Source: Planctomycetia bacterium (GTDB taxonomy: Bacteria; Planctomycetota; Planctomycetia; Pirellulales; UBA1268). Taken from it: DNA of 10,020 nt. Location: contig RGBY01000078.1 in the NCBI GenBank assembly GCA_009919445.1, forward strand, positions 1 through 10,020, given 5' to 3'. A program made the translations under genes and the position numbers. Shown one piece after another: positions 1 to 6,733 of the stretch (the first letter of the stretch is position 1; each line of letters begins with the position of its first letter). The notes beneath the pieces were generated by a model that searched no databases, was not told the DNA's origin, and was given only the letters and a program-made list of their open reading frames with translations.

Positions 1-423
1 AAGAACGGGACACATTAGTACGCCAACCGCACCAGCAACCTGAAAACAGTACCGCAGCAGATCGTCTTCACTAAAGTCAGCCGCTGGCACCAGGTCGGAC
101 TGCATTCCTTCGAGCAAGGACGCAGCAGCGGCCAGTGACAAATCGTACTTGTGAACCAGCGTAGCTAGCCACCAGCTTTCGTTCGCAACCGGGTCGTGAC
201 CGTCGGCAATGAGGTGTAGATCTGCAGTGGCTCGCTCGACGAACGCAGCCGCGTCTGCGGGCGAGGCAGCCGCATCGACACCGTCATCGCACCAGCGGCA
301 CCAAGCATAGAGCCGCTCCACATCACCTCGTTTTTCAGTTGGCAGCAGGCGGCTGGCGAATGAGAAAGAACGGCTGTGCCGCCGAATCGAATCACTAGCC
401 GCAGCATCAACAGGTTCTTTCAT
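1..423 (-). CDS. crtB: Phytoene synthase, N-terminal 141 residues (cut by left edge)
   Basis: Squalene/phytoene synthase family: condenses two GGPP molecules head to head to phytoene, the first committed carotenoid step. I translated the minus strand from the ATG at 423; the frame stays open to base 1, giving 141 residues. Visible family marks are the SFSFASRLLP segment near residues 19-28, the first aspartate-rich motif YAWCRWCDDGVD near 39-50 (the YAxCRxxDDxxD pattern that binds Mg-diphosphate), and AGAVGVLM near the window edge, matching the VAGxVGxxM region. The family is usually about 280-310 residues, so roughly half is missing off the left end, including the second aspartate motif. The start lies 4 bases after the crtI stop with no clear Shine-Dalgarno, which suggests translational coupling. 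It is the last operon gene visible here. CrtM (dehydrosqualene synthase) is the main alternative, but the neighbouring crtE and crtY favour phytoene. Confidence 0.93.
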   Translation of the reverse strand, partial: MKEPVDAAASDSIRRHSRSFSFASRLLPTEKRGDVERLYAWCRWCDDGVDAAASPADAAAFVERATADLHLIADGHDPVANESWWLATLVHKYDLSLAAAASLLEGMQSDLVPAADFSEDDLLRYCFQVAGAVGVLMCPVL

Positions 424-427
424 GGTG

Positions 428-1978
428 CTAGCCGGCACTGACATGAAAATCGGCTGCAATGGTGTCGCAAGTCGCCTTGGCAGAATTGATGACACCCGGC
501 ACACCGGCGCCCGGGTGGGTTCCGGCACCAGCGAGGTAGAGCCCAGGAATATCTGGATCACGATTATGGGGACGGAAGTAAGCGCTTTGCGTCAGCTGCG
601 GCGCAACCGAGAAGGCCGACCCATGATGGGCCCCGAACTTCCGAGCAAAATCTGCCGGGGTAAAGTGGCGGCGGGTCACGATCGACTCCCGCAGCCCCGG
701 CAGGTGCCGCTCAAGTGACGCGAGGATTGCATCGCCATAGGTGACGGCCTCCGTATCCCAGTCGATGGCGGCATTGCCAAGGTGCGGCACGGGGCTGAGA
801 ACGTAGAACGATTCACCTCCTGGTGGCGCCATGCCGGGATCGGTGACCGTCGGGGCATGCAAATACAAACTGAAATCATCCGGCAGCCGGTTCCCGCGAA
901 AGATATCGCGGAGCAACCCCTGGAACCGTGGCCCAAACAGGATCGTGTGGTGCGCGAGTTCAGGAAATCGTTTGCTGGTGCCAAAGTACAGTACGAACAA
1001 CGACATCGACCAGGCCATCCGCTCAAGCCGTCGCTGCCGCCGCTTGGCTCCAGCGACCCCGCGGTAGAGCGTTGCATAGGTGTGATGGACATCAGCGTTG
1101 GAAACTACCAGATCGAATAACGCCGGCGGCTCACCGGCAGGAGCAACCTGGTGCTTCACGGCATCTCCGCTGGCATGCAGGGCAATCCGATTGACAGGCG
1201 TGTTGAGCAAAAGCCTCCCCCCAAGATCTTCGAACAGCCGCACCAGCCCGCGAACGAGCGCTCCAGTGCCTCCTTCGGGAAAGAATACGCCCCACTTCCG
1301 CTCAATCCAATGGATCAGCGTGTAGATGCAGCTCGTGTCGAGCGGGTTGCCGCCAACGAGCAGTGGATGAAAGCTGAATGCTTGCCGGAGGTGCTCGTCC
1401 TTTACAAACCGAGACACCGTCGCATAGACGCTACGGTCTGCCCGCAGCCGAGCAAGGTGCGGAGCCGCCCGGAGCATATCGGTGAAATGCAGGAAGGGAG
1501 TGGCACCAAGTTCCTCATAGCCTTTATGAAAGACCTGCCGAGTAAAGTCGGCAAACCGCCGGTAGCCATCAACGTCGGCCGGGCTTATCCGCTGAACCTG
1601 TTCAATAAGTCCGGCCTCATCGGCGACGTAATCGAAAGAGACGCCATCACTCCACTGCAGCCGATAGAGTGGCGTGACCGGCAGGAGCCGCACGTAGTCC
1701 GACATTTTCCTGCCGGAAAGCTCGAAGAGTTCTTCGAGGCAGTGCGGCGCCGTGATCACCGTTGGCCCAGCATCAAAAATGTAGCCCTGATCCTCATAGA
1801 CATAGGCACGGCCACCCGGTTTGTCGTGGGCCTCATAGCAAACTGTTTCAAAACCCATCGACTGCAGCCGAATCGCTGCTGCTAGGCCGCCAAAGCCACT
1901 GCCGATTACCGCAGCCCGCCGACGCGAGCTTGTATTCGACTGACAGGCATCAGATCCAGCAACGTTGGCCAGACTCAT
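428..1978 (-). CDS. crtI: Phytoene desaturase (lycopene-forming)
   Basis: FAD-dependent CrtI-type desaturase/isomerase, 516 residues, the normal length for bacterial CrtI. It converts phytoene to lycopene by successive desaturations, probably as a membrane-associated protein. The N-terminal Rossmann segment AAVIGSGFGGLAAAIRL (about 22-38, GxGxxG) is followed by an acidic residue ending the second strand (E49) and KPGGRA (53-58). The C-terminal family signature GAGTHPGAGVPG lies at about 484-495, followed by VINSAKAT, the usual FAD-contacting end. The ATG at 1978 overlaps the crtE stop in an ATGA junction. An AGAGG Shine-Dalgarno lies 7 bases upstream, inside crtE, and supports this start. With CrtY downstream in the pathway, lycopene is the expected product. 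The sequence alone cannot exclude a three-step (neurosporene) or C30 (CrtN) specificity. Confidence 0.95.
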   Translation of the reverse strand: MSLANVAGSDACQSNTSSRRRAAVIGSGFGGLAAAIRLQSMGFETVCYEAHDKPGGRAYVYEDQGYIFDAGPTVITAPHCLEELFELSGRKMSDYVRLLPVTPLYRLQWSDGVSFDYVADEAGLIEQVQRISPADVDGYRRFADFTRQVFHKGYEELGATPFLHFTDMLRAAPHLARLRADRSVYATVSRFVKDEHLRQAFSFHPLLVGGNPLDTSCIYTLIHWIERKWGVFFPEGGTGALVRGLVRLFEDLGGRLLLNTPVNRIALHASGDAVKHQVAPAGEPPALFDLVVSNADVHHTYATLYRGVAGAKRRQRRLERMAWSMSLFVLYFGTSKRFPELAHHTILFGPRFQGLLRDIFRGNRLPDDFSLYLHAPTVTDPGMAPPGGESFYVLSPVPHLGNAAIDWDTEAVTYGDAILASLERHLPGLRESIVTRRHFTPADFARKFGAHHGSAFSVAPQLTQSAYFRPHNRDPDIPGLYLAGAGTHPGAGVPGVINSAKATCDTIAADFHVSAG

Positions 1979-2967
1979 CGGCTGGCCTCTGCCTCAACCG
2001 GTGCAGTGGTGATCCGCAAAGCATTCGTGACCTCAGCAAGCAAGCCGACGTCAGGGCCGCCCGGCGTAACCGCTGACAGCCGCTCAACTGCCCGGTCGAG
2101 CCTGGCATTAATCGCCTGCATCGCCCGTTCCAGTGTCACCTCTAGCAGTTTGCTGGCCAGCCCACGGAGTGAAGCTCTTTGCTGTTGCCCAAGTCTTTGC
2201 TGAAGCGCTGCAAAGCCCACCGCCGACAGGTCAGCCGCGGCCCACGCCCAAGGCCAAGTCACCCGCCGGTTCTTCAAGTCGTCGCAGCGTTCGGCACCAC
2301 TGATGAATTCGCGTAGTTCATCAAGATCATTTTTCATCTGCAGACAAATACCAACATGGCAGCCGAATGCGGCAACAGCCCGCAGGGTCTCGGGGCTGCC
2401 TGCCGCCGCATGACCGCCGCACCAAGCAGCCAACCCGACAAGGCGGCCAGTCTTCCAACGCGAGATCGCCAGCGCCGTGGCCTGCGCCTGCCGCGGGGTT
2501 ACTTCATCGACACGCGTTGACAGGTCGATTGCCTGCCCCTCGTGGCACTGCCGCGCCACCTCAATGAATTTCTTCAGCAGGCCAGCACAGCGTGCGGAAT
2601 CGTCATATGCGGAGGCTGCCAGTTCCAAGGCTCGGAAATACATCCAATTCCCCGCGTTCACCGCCCGTGCAGTCCCAATCACCTGGTGCAGGGCCGGCTG
2701 CTGCCTCCGCGTCCGTGAATCGTCCTCAAAGTCATCGATGACGAGCGAGCCGGTGTGGAGCATCTCCACCGCATCAATCACCATTGTCGGAGCCTGGCCT
2801 TCACCACCAGCAAATTCAAAGGCACGTTGCAGCAGGGTTGCGCGGAACCGCTTGCCGCCAACACCGGGGTACAGATCGGGTGGAAGTTGCAGTGCCTTCG
2901 ACCAGCCGTGTCGCGTTTGGGCTGTCTGATGCGACTGCCCGGCAAAACCGAGTGGATTGGTAATCAT
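1975..2967 (-). CDS. crtE: Polyprenyl (geranylgeranyl) diphosphate synthase
   Basis: Trans-isoprenyl diphosphate synthase, 330 residues. By its place between crtY and crtI it should supply GGPP, by adding IPP to allylic diphosphates. Visible marks are GGKRFR (37-42, the diphosphate-binding GGK..R region), the first aspartate-rich motif DDFEDD at 78-83 followed by RTRR, the AGNWMYFRALEL helix region at about 105-116, and KTGRLVGLA near 172-180. The second aspartate-rich motif, normally QxxDDxxD, reads QMKNDLDE at 210-217: the first Asp is Asn and the last is Glu. A normal-looking DLKNRRVTWP segment (230-239) follows, matching the family's D(L/I)xxxKxTxP. The gene is full length and sits in a tight operon, so it is probably functional, but the changed motif makes chain length and activity less certain. 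Starts and stops overlap both neighbours (ATGA). The Shine-Dalgarno is weak (AGGG). Confidence 0.88.
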   Translation of the reverse strand: MITNPLGFAGQSHQTAQTRHGWSKALQLPPDLYPGVGGKRFRATLLQRAFEFAGGEGQAPTMVIDAVEMLHTGSLVIDDFEDDSRTRRQQPALHQVIGTARAVNAGNWMYFRALELAASAYDDSARCAGLLKKFIEVARQCHEGQAIDLSTRVDEVTPRQAQATALAISRWKTGRLVGLAAWCGGHAAAGSPETLRAVAAFGCHVGICLQMKNDLDELREFISGAERCDDLKNRRVTWPWAWAAADLSAVGFAALQQRLGQQQRASLRGLASKLLEVTLERAMQAINARLDRAVERLSAVTPGGPDVGLLAEVTNALRITTAPVEAEASR

Positions 2968-4157
2968 GCCAGCCCTGGACCTGTACGTGGAAAAAAAGAC
3001 TTGGCGAAGCGAATCGGTGCCAGCCCGGTCGGAGGCCGACCGATGACAATGCGGGCCGCATCGGCTGTGGTGAAGCGATGAGCGTAAAACCTCGATATCT
3101 GCTCTTCAGACAGCACCCGATAAAATCGCCGAAAAATCTTCCAACGATCGGCAGGCCTCACCAGGCAGAACAGCAACCGGTTAAGCAAGCGGCTAAAACT
3201 CCGTCGCAGGGAATCGTTCGCTGCCTCCTTGCTGAGCGCCGCAGCAATGCTGACGGGCTCCACCTGCGCTACGATGTCCGCAAAGCGGACTGCTAGCGGC
3301 ATCGAATATCCAGTGGCTGCGTGGTACCAGCCTCCCGCATAGCCGCCAGCCACTGGCACCAGCTTTCCTCCAGTCGGCGCTGAGTATGGCATCGGCAGAC
3401 AGCCGCGCTCACTCCGCAGACGGCTGGTGGCCGTGACGCCCGCCTCGCGAAGCCTGGCTGCAATGAGTTCCTCAGCCCGTGATTCGCTACAGATCGGCTC
3501 CTCACTGAACCGGGTGTACTCCAGCAGCACCCGCTGCGGGCCAAAGGGGAGTTCGTAGAGAAACTCAAAACCACAGGCCTGATCGGCTCGGACATCCATG
3601 ACTGTCGGCTCTGATACAGGCCAGGGACGATCGGTCTCATACTCATGCCCGATGAACGACTGATAACCCACGCCGCTCGGAGATTTAACCGCTGCTGCCC
3701 GGCCACGACAGTCGAGCACGGCGGTGCAGTTGATCAAAGTGGTTTCACCGATCCTCACACAGGTCGGGGAGACAATCTCGCACGGCTCACCGCACACAAC
3801 CTCGAAACCGCCGCGACCCACCTCACCAGCTTCTCCAGCTGCCAGCCGTAGGGTGGCCTCCCGCAGATCATCTGAAGCAATTGTCTGGTAGGCAATGCCA
3901 ACTCTCCGCGACAGCCCTGGAAATGAAACCGAATAGCCCGGCCAGGATTTGGAGATCAGAGGATCCAACCAGCTCCGCGCTGATGCCGGGATGTCAGAGG
4001 CGTGGAACGACCACGTGTGATTGCCGCAGAGATCGTTCGCTCGTTCAGCCAACAGCACCCGGGCAGCAGGCTGATGATGGGCAATCGCGTGGGCCAGCAG
4101 ACAGCCCTGAAGGCCACCACCGACGATCACATGGTCAAATGTATTCGAGGCGGTCAT
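2964..4157 (-). CDS. crtY: Lycopene beta-cyclase
   Basis: CrtY-type flavoprotein, 397 residues, typical for the bacterial family. It cyclises both ends of lycopene to give beta-carotene, using reduced FAD without net redox change. Visible: the dinucleotide-binding start HVIVGGGLQGCLLA (9-22), the family signature CGNHTWSFH (44-52), DCRGR (149-153), QSFIGHE (166-172), the MD pair with FLYELPF (187-205), GCLPMPY (252-258), and HAATGYSMP (279-287), equivalent to the conserved H-x-T-GYS-x-P. RRFYR (343-347) and GRPP (373-376) close the C-terminal region. A GGGGAG Shine-Dalgarno lies 6 bases before the ATG, inside the end of blh. The stop codon overlaps the crtE start. Gamma-carotene (one-ended cyclisation) is possible in principle, but the Blh neighbour makes beta-carotene the sensible product. 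Confidence 0.95.
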   Translation of the reverse strand: MTASNTFDHVIVGGGLQGCLLAHAIAHHQPAARVLLAERANDLCGNHTWSFHASDIPASARSWLDPLISKSWPGYSVSFPGLSRRVGIAYQTIASDDLREATLRLAAGEAGEVGRGGFEVVCGEPCEIVSPTCVRIGETTLINCTAVLDCRGRAAAVKSPSGVGYQSFIGHEYETDRPWPVSEPTVMDVRADQACGFEFLYELPFGPQRVLLEYTRFSEEPICSESRAEELIAARLREAGVTATSRLRSERGCLPMPYSAPTGGKLVPVAGGYAGGWYHAATGYSMPLAVRFADIVAQVEPVSIAAALSKEAANDSLRRSFSRLLNRLLFCLVRPADRWKIFRRFYRVLSEEQISRFYAHRFTTADAARIVIGRPPTGLAPIRFAKSFFPRTGPGLA

Positions 4158-5113
4158 ACGGAACTCCCCAGTTGCACGGGTGTTATCCGCAGATTCGCAA
4201 ATCGCTCAACCACCGTTGCAGTCCCATGCAGCAGGACGTGCGGGACTGCGACAGCACTGAGCCCCACGAAGGTGACTCGGATGAGTGTGTTTCCCAGCGT
4301 GGGAGCTTGCAGGACAGCAAGGGCAGTCACCCCAATCAGGCCGATCGCAGTGATCGTCATTGGTGCCACGCTCACCGCCAGCTGCGACCAAGTCTCACCA
4401 AGTTCTCGCCGCAGGCGACTCAGGCCACGGATCGAGTGCCAGCCACAGAAATAAACCAGAAAGCTTACAAGTGGATTTGCCGTAGCAAACAACACCGTCA
4501 TCGAGGCGGTAACGGTGTTGTCGAGAACCAGCACCCGGCGGGTGCGGCCGGTGGCCGAAACAGCCACGAGACACTGCCAGCCCCAGCCGACCACCGCGAG
4601 GGCGAGCAACGGCCAGGCACAGACAGTGATCGCGGCAAGCGCCCGCTGGATGTCAGCCTCGAAGCCTCGGGGGGCAGCAACGGTCAAGATTCGCAGAACC
4701 GCATCGTTCTGAAAGACCACCGGCACCCAGATAACCAACCCACCTCGAGCAAACCGGAAGGCCGGCCGCAGAGTCCGTGGGCCGACCGAAAACTTCGGTT
4801 CTTCCTGTCCAAAGTGCCAGGCTGAGGCAAGAAAAAAAAGTGTGATCGTGACTGCTGGCGCGACCTGCCAGCCGCAGACGACTGCCGCGGCAATCAAGAG
4901 GTAGCTAATCAGAAACACGCCCAGCCAGGCCATCCCAAGGGCCGGCTCAAGCCGGGGCCGGGCAAATCGATGATCAGCTGCCCCGTGGGGAAGGCCAACG
5001 ACTGCCACCATGACAGTCAGCACACTGGCTATTAGGCTGGTGCTGATCGGAGAAACAAAGCACGCGGCCCCAATCATTGCCCAACTGAGCATGATTAACG
5101 AGGCCGCGTGCAT
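4154..5113 (-). CDS. blh: Beta-carotene 15,15'-dioxygenase, Brp/Blh family
   Basis: Integral membrane dioxygenase that cleaves beta-carotene centrally into two retinals, the rhodopsin chromophore. From the ATG at 5113 it has 319 residues and many hydrophobic segments. The histidines expected to hold the catalytic iron are visible in their family contexts: GLPHGAADH (H43, H48), SAWHFGQEE (H100), CGWHSIRG (H225) and VAVPHVLLH (H292, H296). I chose this start over an upstream in-frame ATG at 5170 because GGAGGA lies 7 bases before it, and because the 19 extra residues of the longer form are hydrophilic and would overlap the rhodopsin end. The gene sits 31 bases after the rhodopsin stop and overlaps the crtY start by 4 bases. 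The adjacent pump and beta-carotene genes make retinal production the clear role. Confidence 0.94.
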   Translation of the reverse strand: MHAASLIMLSWAMIGAACFVSPISTSLIASVLTVMVAVVGLPHGAADHRFARPRLEPALGMAWLGVFLISYLLIAAAVVCGWQVAPAVTITLFFLASAWHFGQEEPKFSVGPRTLRPAFRFARGGLVIWVPVVFQNDAVLRILTVAAPRGFEADIQRALAAITVCAWPLLALAVVGWGWQCLVAVSATGRTRRVLVLDNTVTASMTVLFATANPLVSFLVYFCGWHSIRGLSRLRRELGETWSQLAVSVAPMTITAIGLIGVTALAVLQAPTLGNTLIRVTFVGLSAVAVPHVLLHGTATVVERFANLRITPVQLGSSV

Positions 5114-5120
5114 GTTTCTA

Positions 5121-5126
5121 TCCTCC
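5121..5126 (-). promoter_or_regulatory. Ribosome binding site deciding the blh start
   Basis: GGAGGA on the minus strand, 7 bases before the ATG at 5113, in the short rhodopsin-blh gap. It is the strongest Shine-Dalgarno in the operon. It fixes the blh start at 5113 rather than at the in-frame ATG at 5170. Confidence 0.85.
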
Positions 5127-5144
5127 AATGGCGAACAGTGGTGA

Positions 5145-5984
5145 TCAGGCGGCAGCAACCGCAGCCTCACCCGCTTTACTGCTCTTGGCCCGGGCGATGA
5201 AGTAGATCAACACACCGAAGCCTGCCTTGGCAGTCATGTCAGCAATTGCGTAGCCGATCTGCAGACCGACCACACCACCAGCCCCGACGGCACCGCCGGC
5301 CTTGGCCGTCAGTGCTTCCGGAGTACCGCCAAGTGCGTAGGCAATCGGATAGACCGCCCAGGTGACCAGCAGAACCAGCCGGCAAACTTCGATCAGCTTG
5401 CGGGCAGCCGGTGGCTGACTATCAAGCGACTTGGTCAGTTCACCCCAGAGCACATAGAGAATGTAGAAGAATGGAATCGAAGACAGACCACCCCAAATCA
5501 CCCGCTCAGTCCAGCGATTTGGGTCAGCGATAACTTCACCGGGGTAGCCGAGCGCGATCATCGCCGCGGCGGCGATCACCAGCCGGGTCAGCAGGCTGCT
5601 GGCCTTTCCGGCCGGTAGACGGAGAACGGCAACCAATTCCACCATCAGCAGTGGGACGGTCAGAATCCAGTCGGCGTAACGATAGAAGTCGTTGAATGCG
5701 GCTCCGGTGCCGATGTAACCGGCGCCACCCTCGGCCAACGCATAAGCGTCGTTCCAACTATGCCGGATCATGAAGTAGTGATAACACGCAATCGATACCA
5801 CCAGGCCCGAAACCATGAGGGCCGGGCGGTATTCGGCGTCAACCTGGGACCGTGACATAAACAAAAAAAGGGCTGCCGCCCCCATCGTCGCGACCGTCAT
5901 CGAAAATATGTTGTCGACCGCGTTGTACTGAAAAACTGAAAGGTCGGGCATTGCTGCACCGAGCACCGACAAACCTTCTATCAT
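5145..5984 (-). CDS. Light-driven proton-pump rhodopsin, xanthorhodopsin-like
   Basis: Type I microbial rhodopsin, 279 residues, seven membrane helices, inner membrane. Helix C reads YRYADWILTVPLLMVEL: Schiff-base proton acceptor D105, T109 and proton donor E116 give the DTE outward proton-pump triad. L113 occupies the spectral-tuning site (GPR L105), which predicts green absorption. Helix B has H69, the partner of the acceptor Asp (GPR H75). Helix F has TWAVYP (208-213), the retinal-pocket aromatics. Helix G has D249 and K253, the retinal Schiff-base lysine. Helix E reads IWGGLSSIPFFYILY; aligned on Y174 with BR Y147, G165 falls where BR has W138 and xanthorhodopsin has its antenna glycine. 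The FND-YRY-DW segment also resembles xanthorhodopsin and Gloeobacter rhodopsin more than proteorhodopsin. AAAGGTG lies 5 bases before the ATG. It is the first operon gene. An in-frame Met12 is a weaker alternative start. Confidence 0.96.
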   Translation of the reverse strand: MIEGLSVLGAAMPDLSVFQYNAVDNIFSMTVATMGAAALFLFMSRSQVDAEYRPALMVSGLVVSIACYHYFMIRHSWNDAYALAEGGAGYIGTGAAFNDFYRYADWILTVPLLMVELVAVLRLPAGKASSLLTRLVIAAAAMIALGYPGEVIADPNRWTERVIWGGLSSIPFFYILYVLWGELTKSLDSQPPAARKLIEVCRLVLLVTWAVYPIAYALGGTPEALTAKAGGAVGAGGVVGLQIGYAIADMTAKAGFGVLIYFIARAKSSKAGEAAVAAA

Positions 5985-5989
5985 TGCTG

Positions 5990-5996
5990 CACCTTT
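5990..5996 (-). promoter_or_regulatory. Ribosome binding site of the rhodopsin gene
   Basis: AAAGGTG on the minus strand with a 5-base spacer to the ATG at 5984. It supports the upstream Met rather than the internal Met12 (ATG near 5951) as start. Confidence 0.65.
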
Positions 5997-6103
5997 GACT
6001 GGTGAGTGTGTGAAAATCCCCCGCTGCGAGACGAGTACCGCGGGTTCCCGATACTTGATAGGCGCGGCAAATCGGGTTGACCACCGGCGGGAGGGGGTTT
6101 TCT

Positions 6104-6127
6104 TTCACGGCCTTCCTTTGCCGTGAA
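6104..6127. repeat. 8-bp perfect inverted repeat upstream of rhodopsin, possible operator or leader hairpin
   Basis: TTCACGGC (6104-6111) and GCCGTGAA (6120-6127) are perfect reverse complements around an 8-base spacer, about 120 bases upstream of the rhodopsin start codon. No T-tract follows on either strand, so it is not a simple terminator. The right arm continues into a 10-base sequence, GCCGTTCACG read on the minus strand at 6131-6122, that recurs on the plus strand at 6224-6233. That recurrence favours a protein-binding site over a chance hairpin. The regulator is unknown. Confidence 0.4.
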
Positions 6128-6223
6128 CGGCCTCGAACACTTACCCAATTCCTATTTGCTGCCCGGGATGTGCTCGTGGACCGTTGAAATCAGGGGTGTC
6201 TGCTCCGTTTCACTATACGATCA

Positions 6224-6233
6224 GCCGTTCACG
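6224..6233 (+). repeat. Second copy of GCCGTTCACG, inverted relative to the copy at 6122-6131
   Basis: The 10-mer is identical to the minus-strand sequence at 6131-6122, about 100 bases away. It lies next to the minus-strand TATAGT hexamer (6217-6212). Paired sites in opposite orientation flanking a possible promoter would suit a dimeric regulator. This is inference from sequence alone. Confidence 0.3.
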
Positions 6234-6651
6234 ATCCCATGGCTTTTGGGTATGCCAATCTAAGGAAACGCAGCCCGAATAGGCCTGTTTTTCCTACCCA
6301 GGCCAAAGTCGGGGCAGATGGGTCGGCTCGGGAACGCATTGTTCTCGGATTTTTCCTAAGCAAACCGCTTGCATCTCGCTACGAATGCTTGCGGGAGACA
6401 GCGTATTTACTGCCACTGATTTTCCAGGAAAGTTGCAGCTGTTTTCGTGGAGAGTGGCGTAGCAACACGAAGTCAATTCATCAAATGACACAAAGCTGCG
6501 GGGTACCCAGTAAGGTGGTAAAAGAACACAACTTAGGCTTGGGGCCAATAAGACCCCCAGTCCCGCCGTGGGAATAACGGCAAGTCAAACGCCAAAGCGA
6601 CACATGCGGGCGGTCGCAGAAGGTAACGCAGTAGAACTGGTCCCCGACTTG

Positions 6652-6686
6652 AAAAATTTTTGTCTGCATGCTGATGCAGCAAGACA
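6652..6686 (-). terminator. Probable Rho-independent terminator of the ABC exporter
   Basis: Read on the minus strand, a hairpin spans 6686-6661: arms TGTCT/AGACA, then TGCTG/CAGCA around a 3-base loop, with a 3-base bulge. It is followed by AAAATTTTTC, giving five T residues at 6656-6652. It starts about 48 bases after the exporter stop at 6734. The bulge and the A run before the Ts weaken it. A second stem with perfect 7-bp arms, TTTGGGG (6690-6696) and CCCCAAA (6712-6718), lies between it and the gene. Confidence 0.45.
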
Positions 6687-6733
6687 GATTTTGGGGAGCA
6701 ATACGAAATCACCCCAAAGAGTTCGTCTCTTGT

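Larger units (their letters stand above)
5985..6733. other. 749-base intergenic region upstream of the rhodopsin operon
   Basis: No convincing protein or RNA gene. It lies between the rhodopsin start and the end of the ABC exporter, both on the minus strand, so it must contain the operon's promoter and probably the exporter's terminator. I see no good sigma-70 pair. A TATAGT on the minus strand at 6217-6212 is the best -10-like hexamer, but its -35 match is poor. Structured elements are the inverted repeat at 6104-6127, related repeats at 6122-6131 and 6224-6233, a GGCCTG/CAGGCC pair at 6282-6304, two direct copies of TTTTTCCTA at 6288 and 6350, and a hairpin pair near the right end. The length is generous for a simple promoter. 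A small regulatory RNA or long 5' leader is possible but not shown. Confidence 0.6.

Noticed and set aside
1151..1885. 244-residue plus-strand open frame
   Set aside because: It lies entirely antisense to crtI, whose motifs are clear; no domain or ribosome site was seen.
3881..4825. 314-residue plus-strand open frame across the crtY/blh junction
   Set aside because: It is antisense to two strongly supported genes, and its composition (rich in R, Q, S, P, H) is typical of a shadow frame with no recognisable domain.
5114..5170. Longer blh start at 5170
   Set aside because: It would overlap the rhodopsin end, adds hydrophilic residues and lacks a ribosome site. The GGAGGA before 5113 decides for the shorter form.
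5640..5680. Blue-tuned proteorhodopsin
   Set aside because: The tuning site is Leu (L113), not Gln, so green absorption is expected.
5145..5984. Sodium pump, chloride pump or sensory rhodopsin
   Set aside because: Helix C carries D-T-E, not NDQ (sodium) or NTQ/TSA-like (chloride) triads. A carboxylate donor (E116) and the absence of a transducer gene argue against a sensor.
6239..6577. 112-residue plus-strand open frame (and an 84-residue minus-strand one) in the intergenic region
   Set aside because: No Shine-Dalgarno, no recognisable motif and irregular composition; the two frames overlap each other. Chance open frames are more likely.
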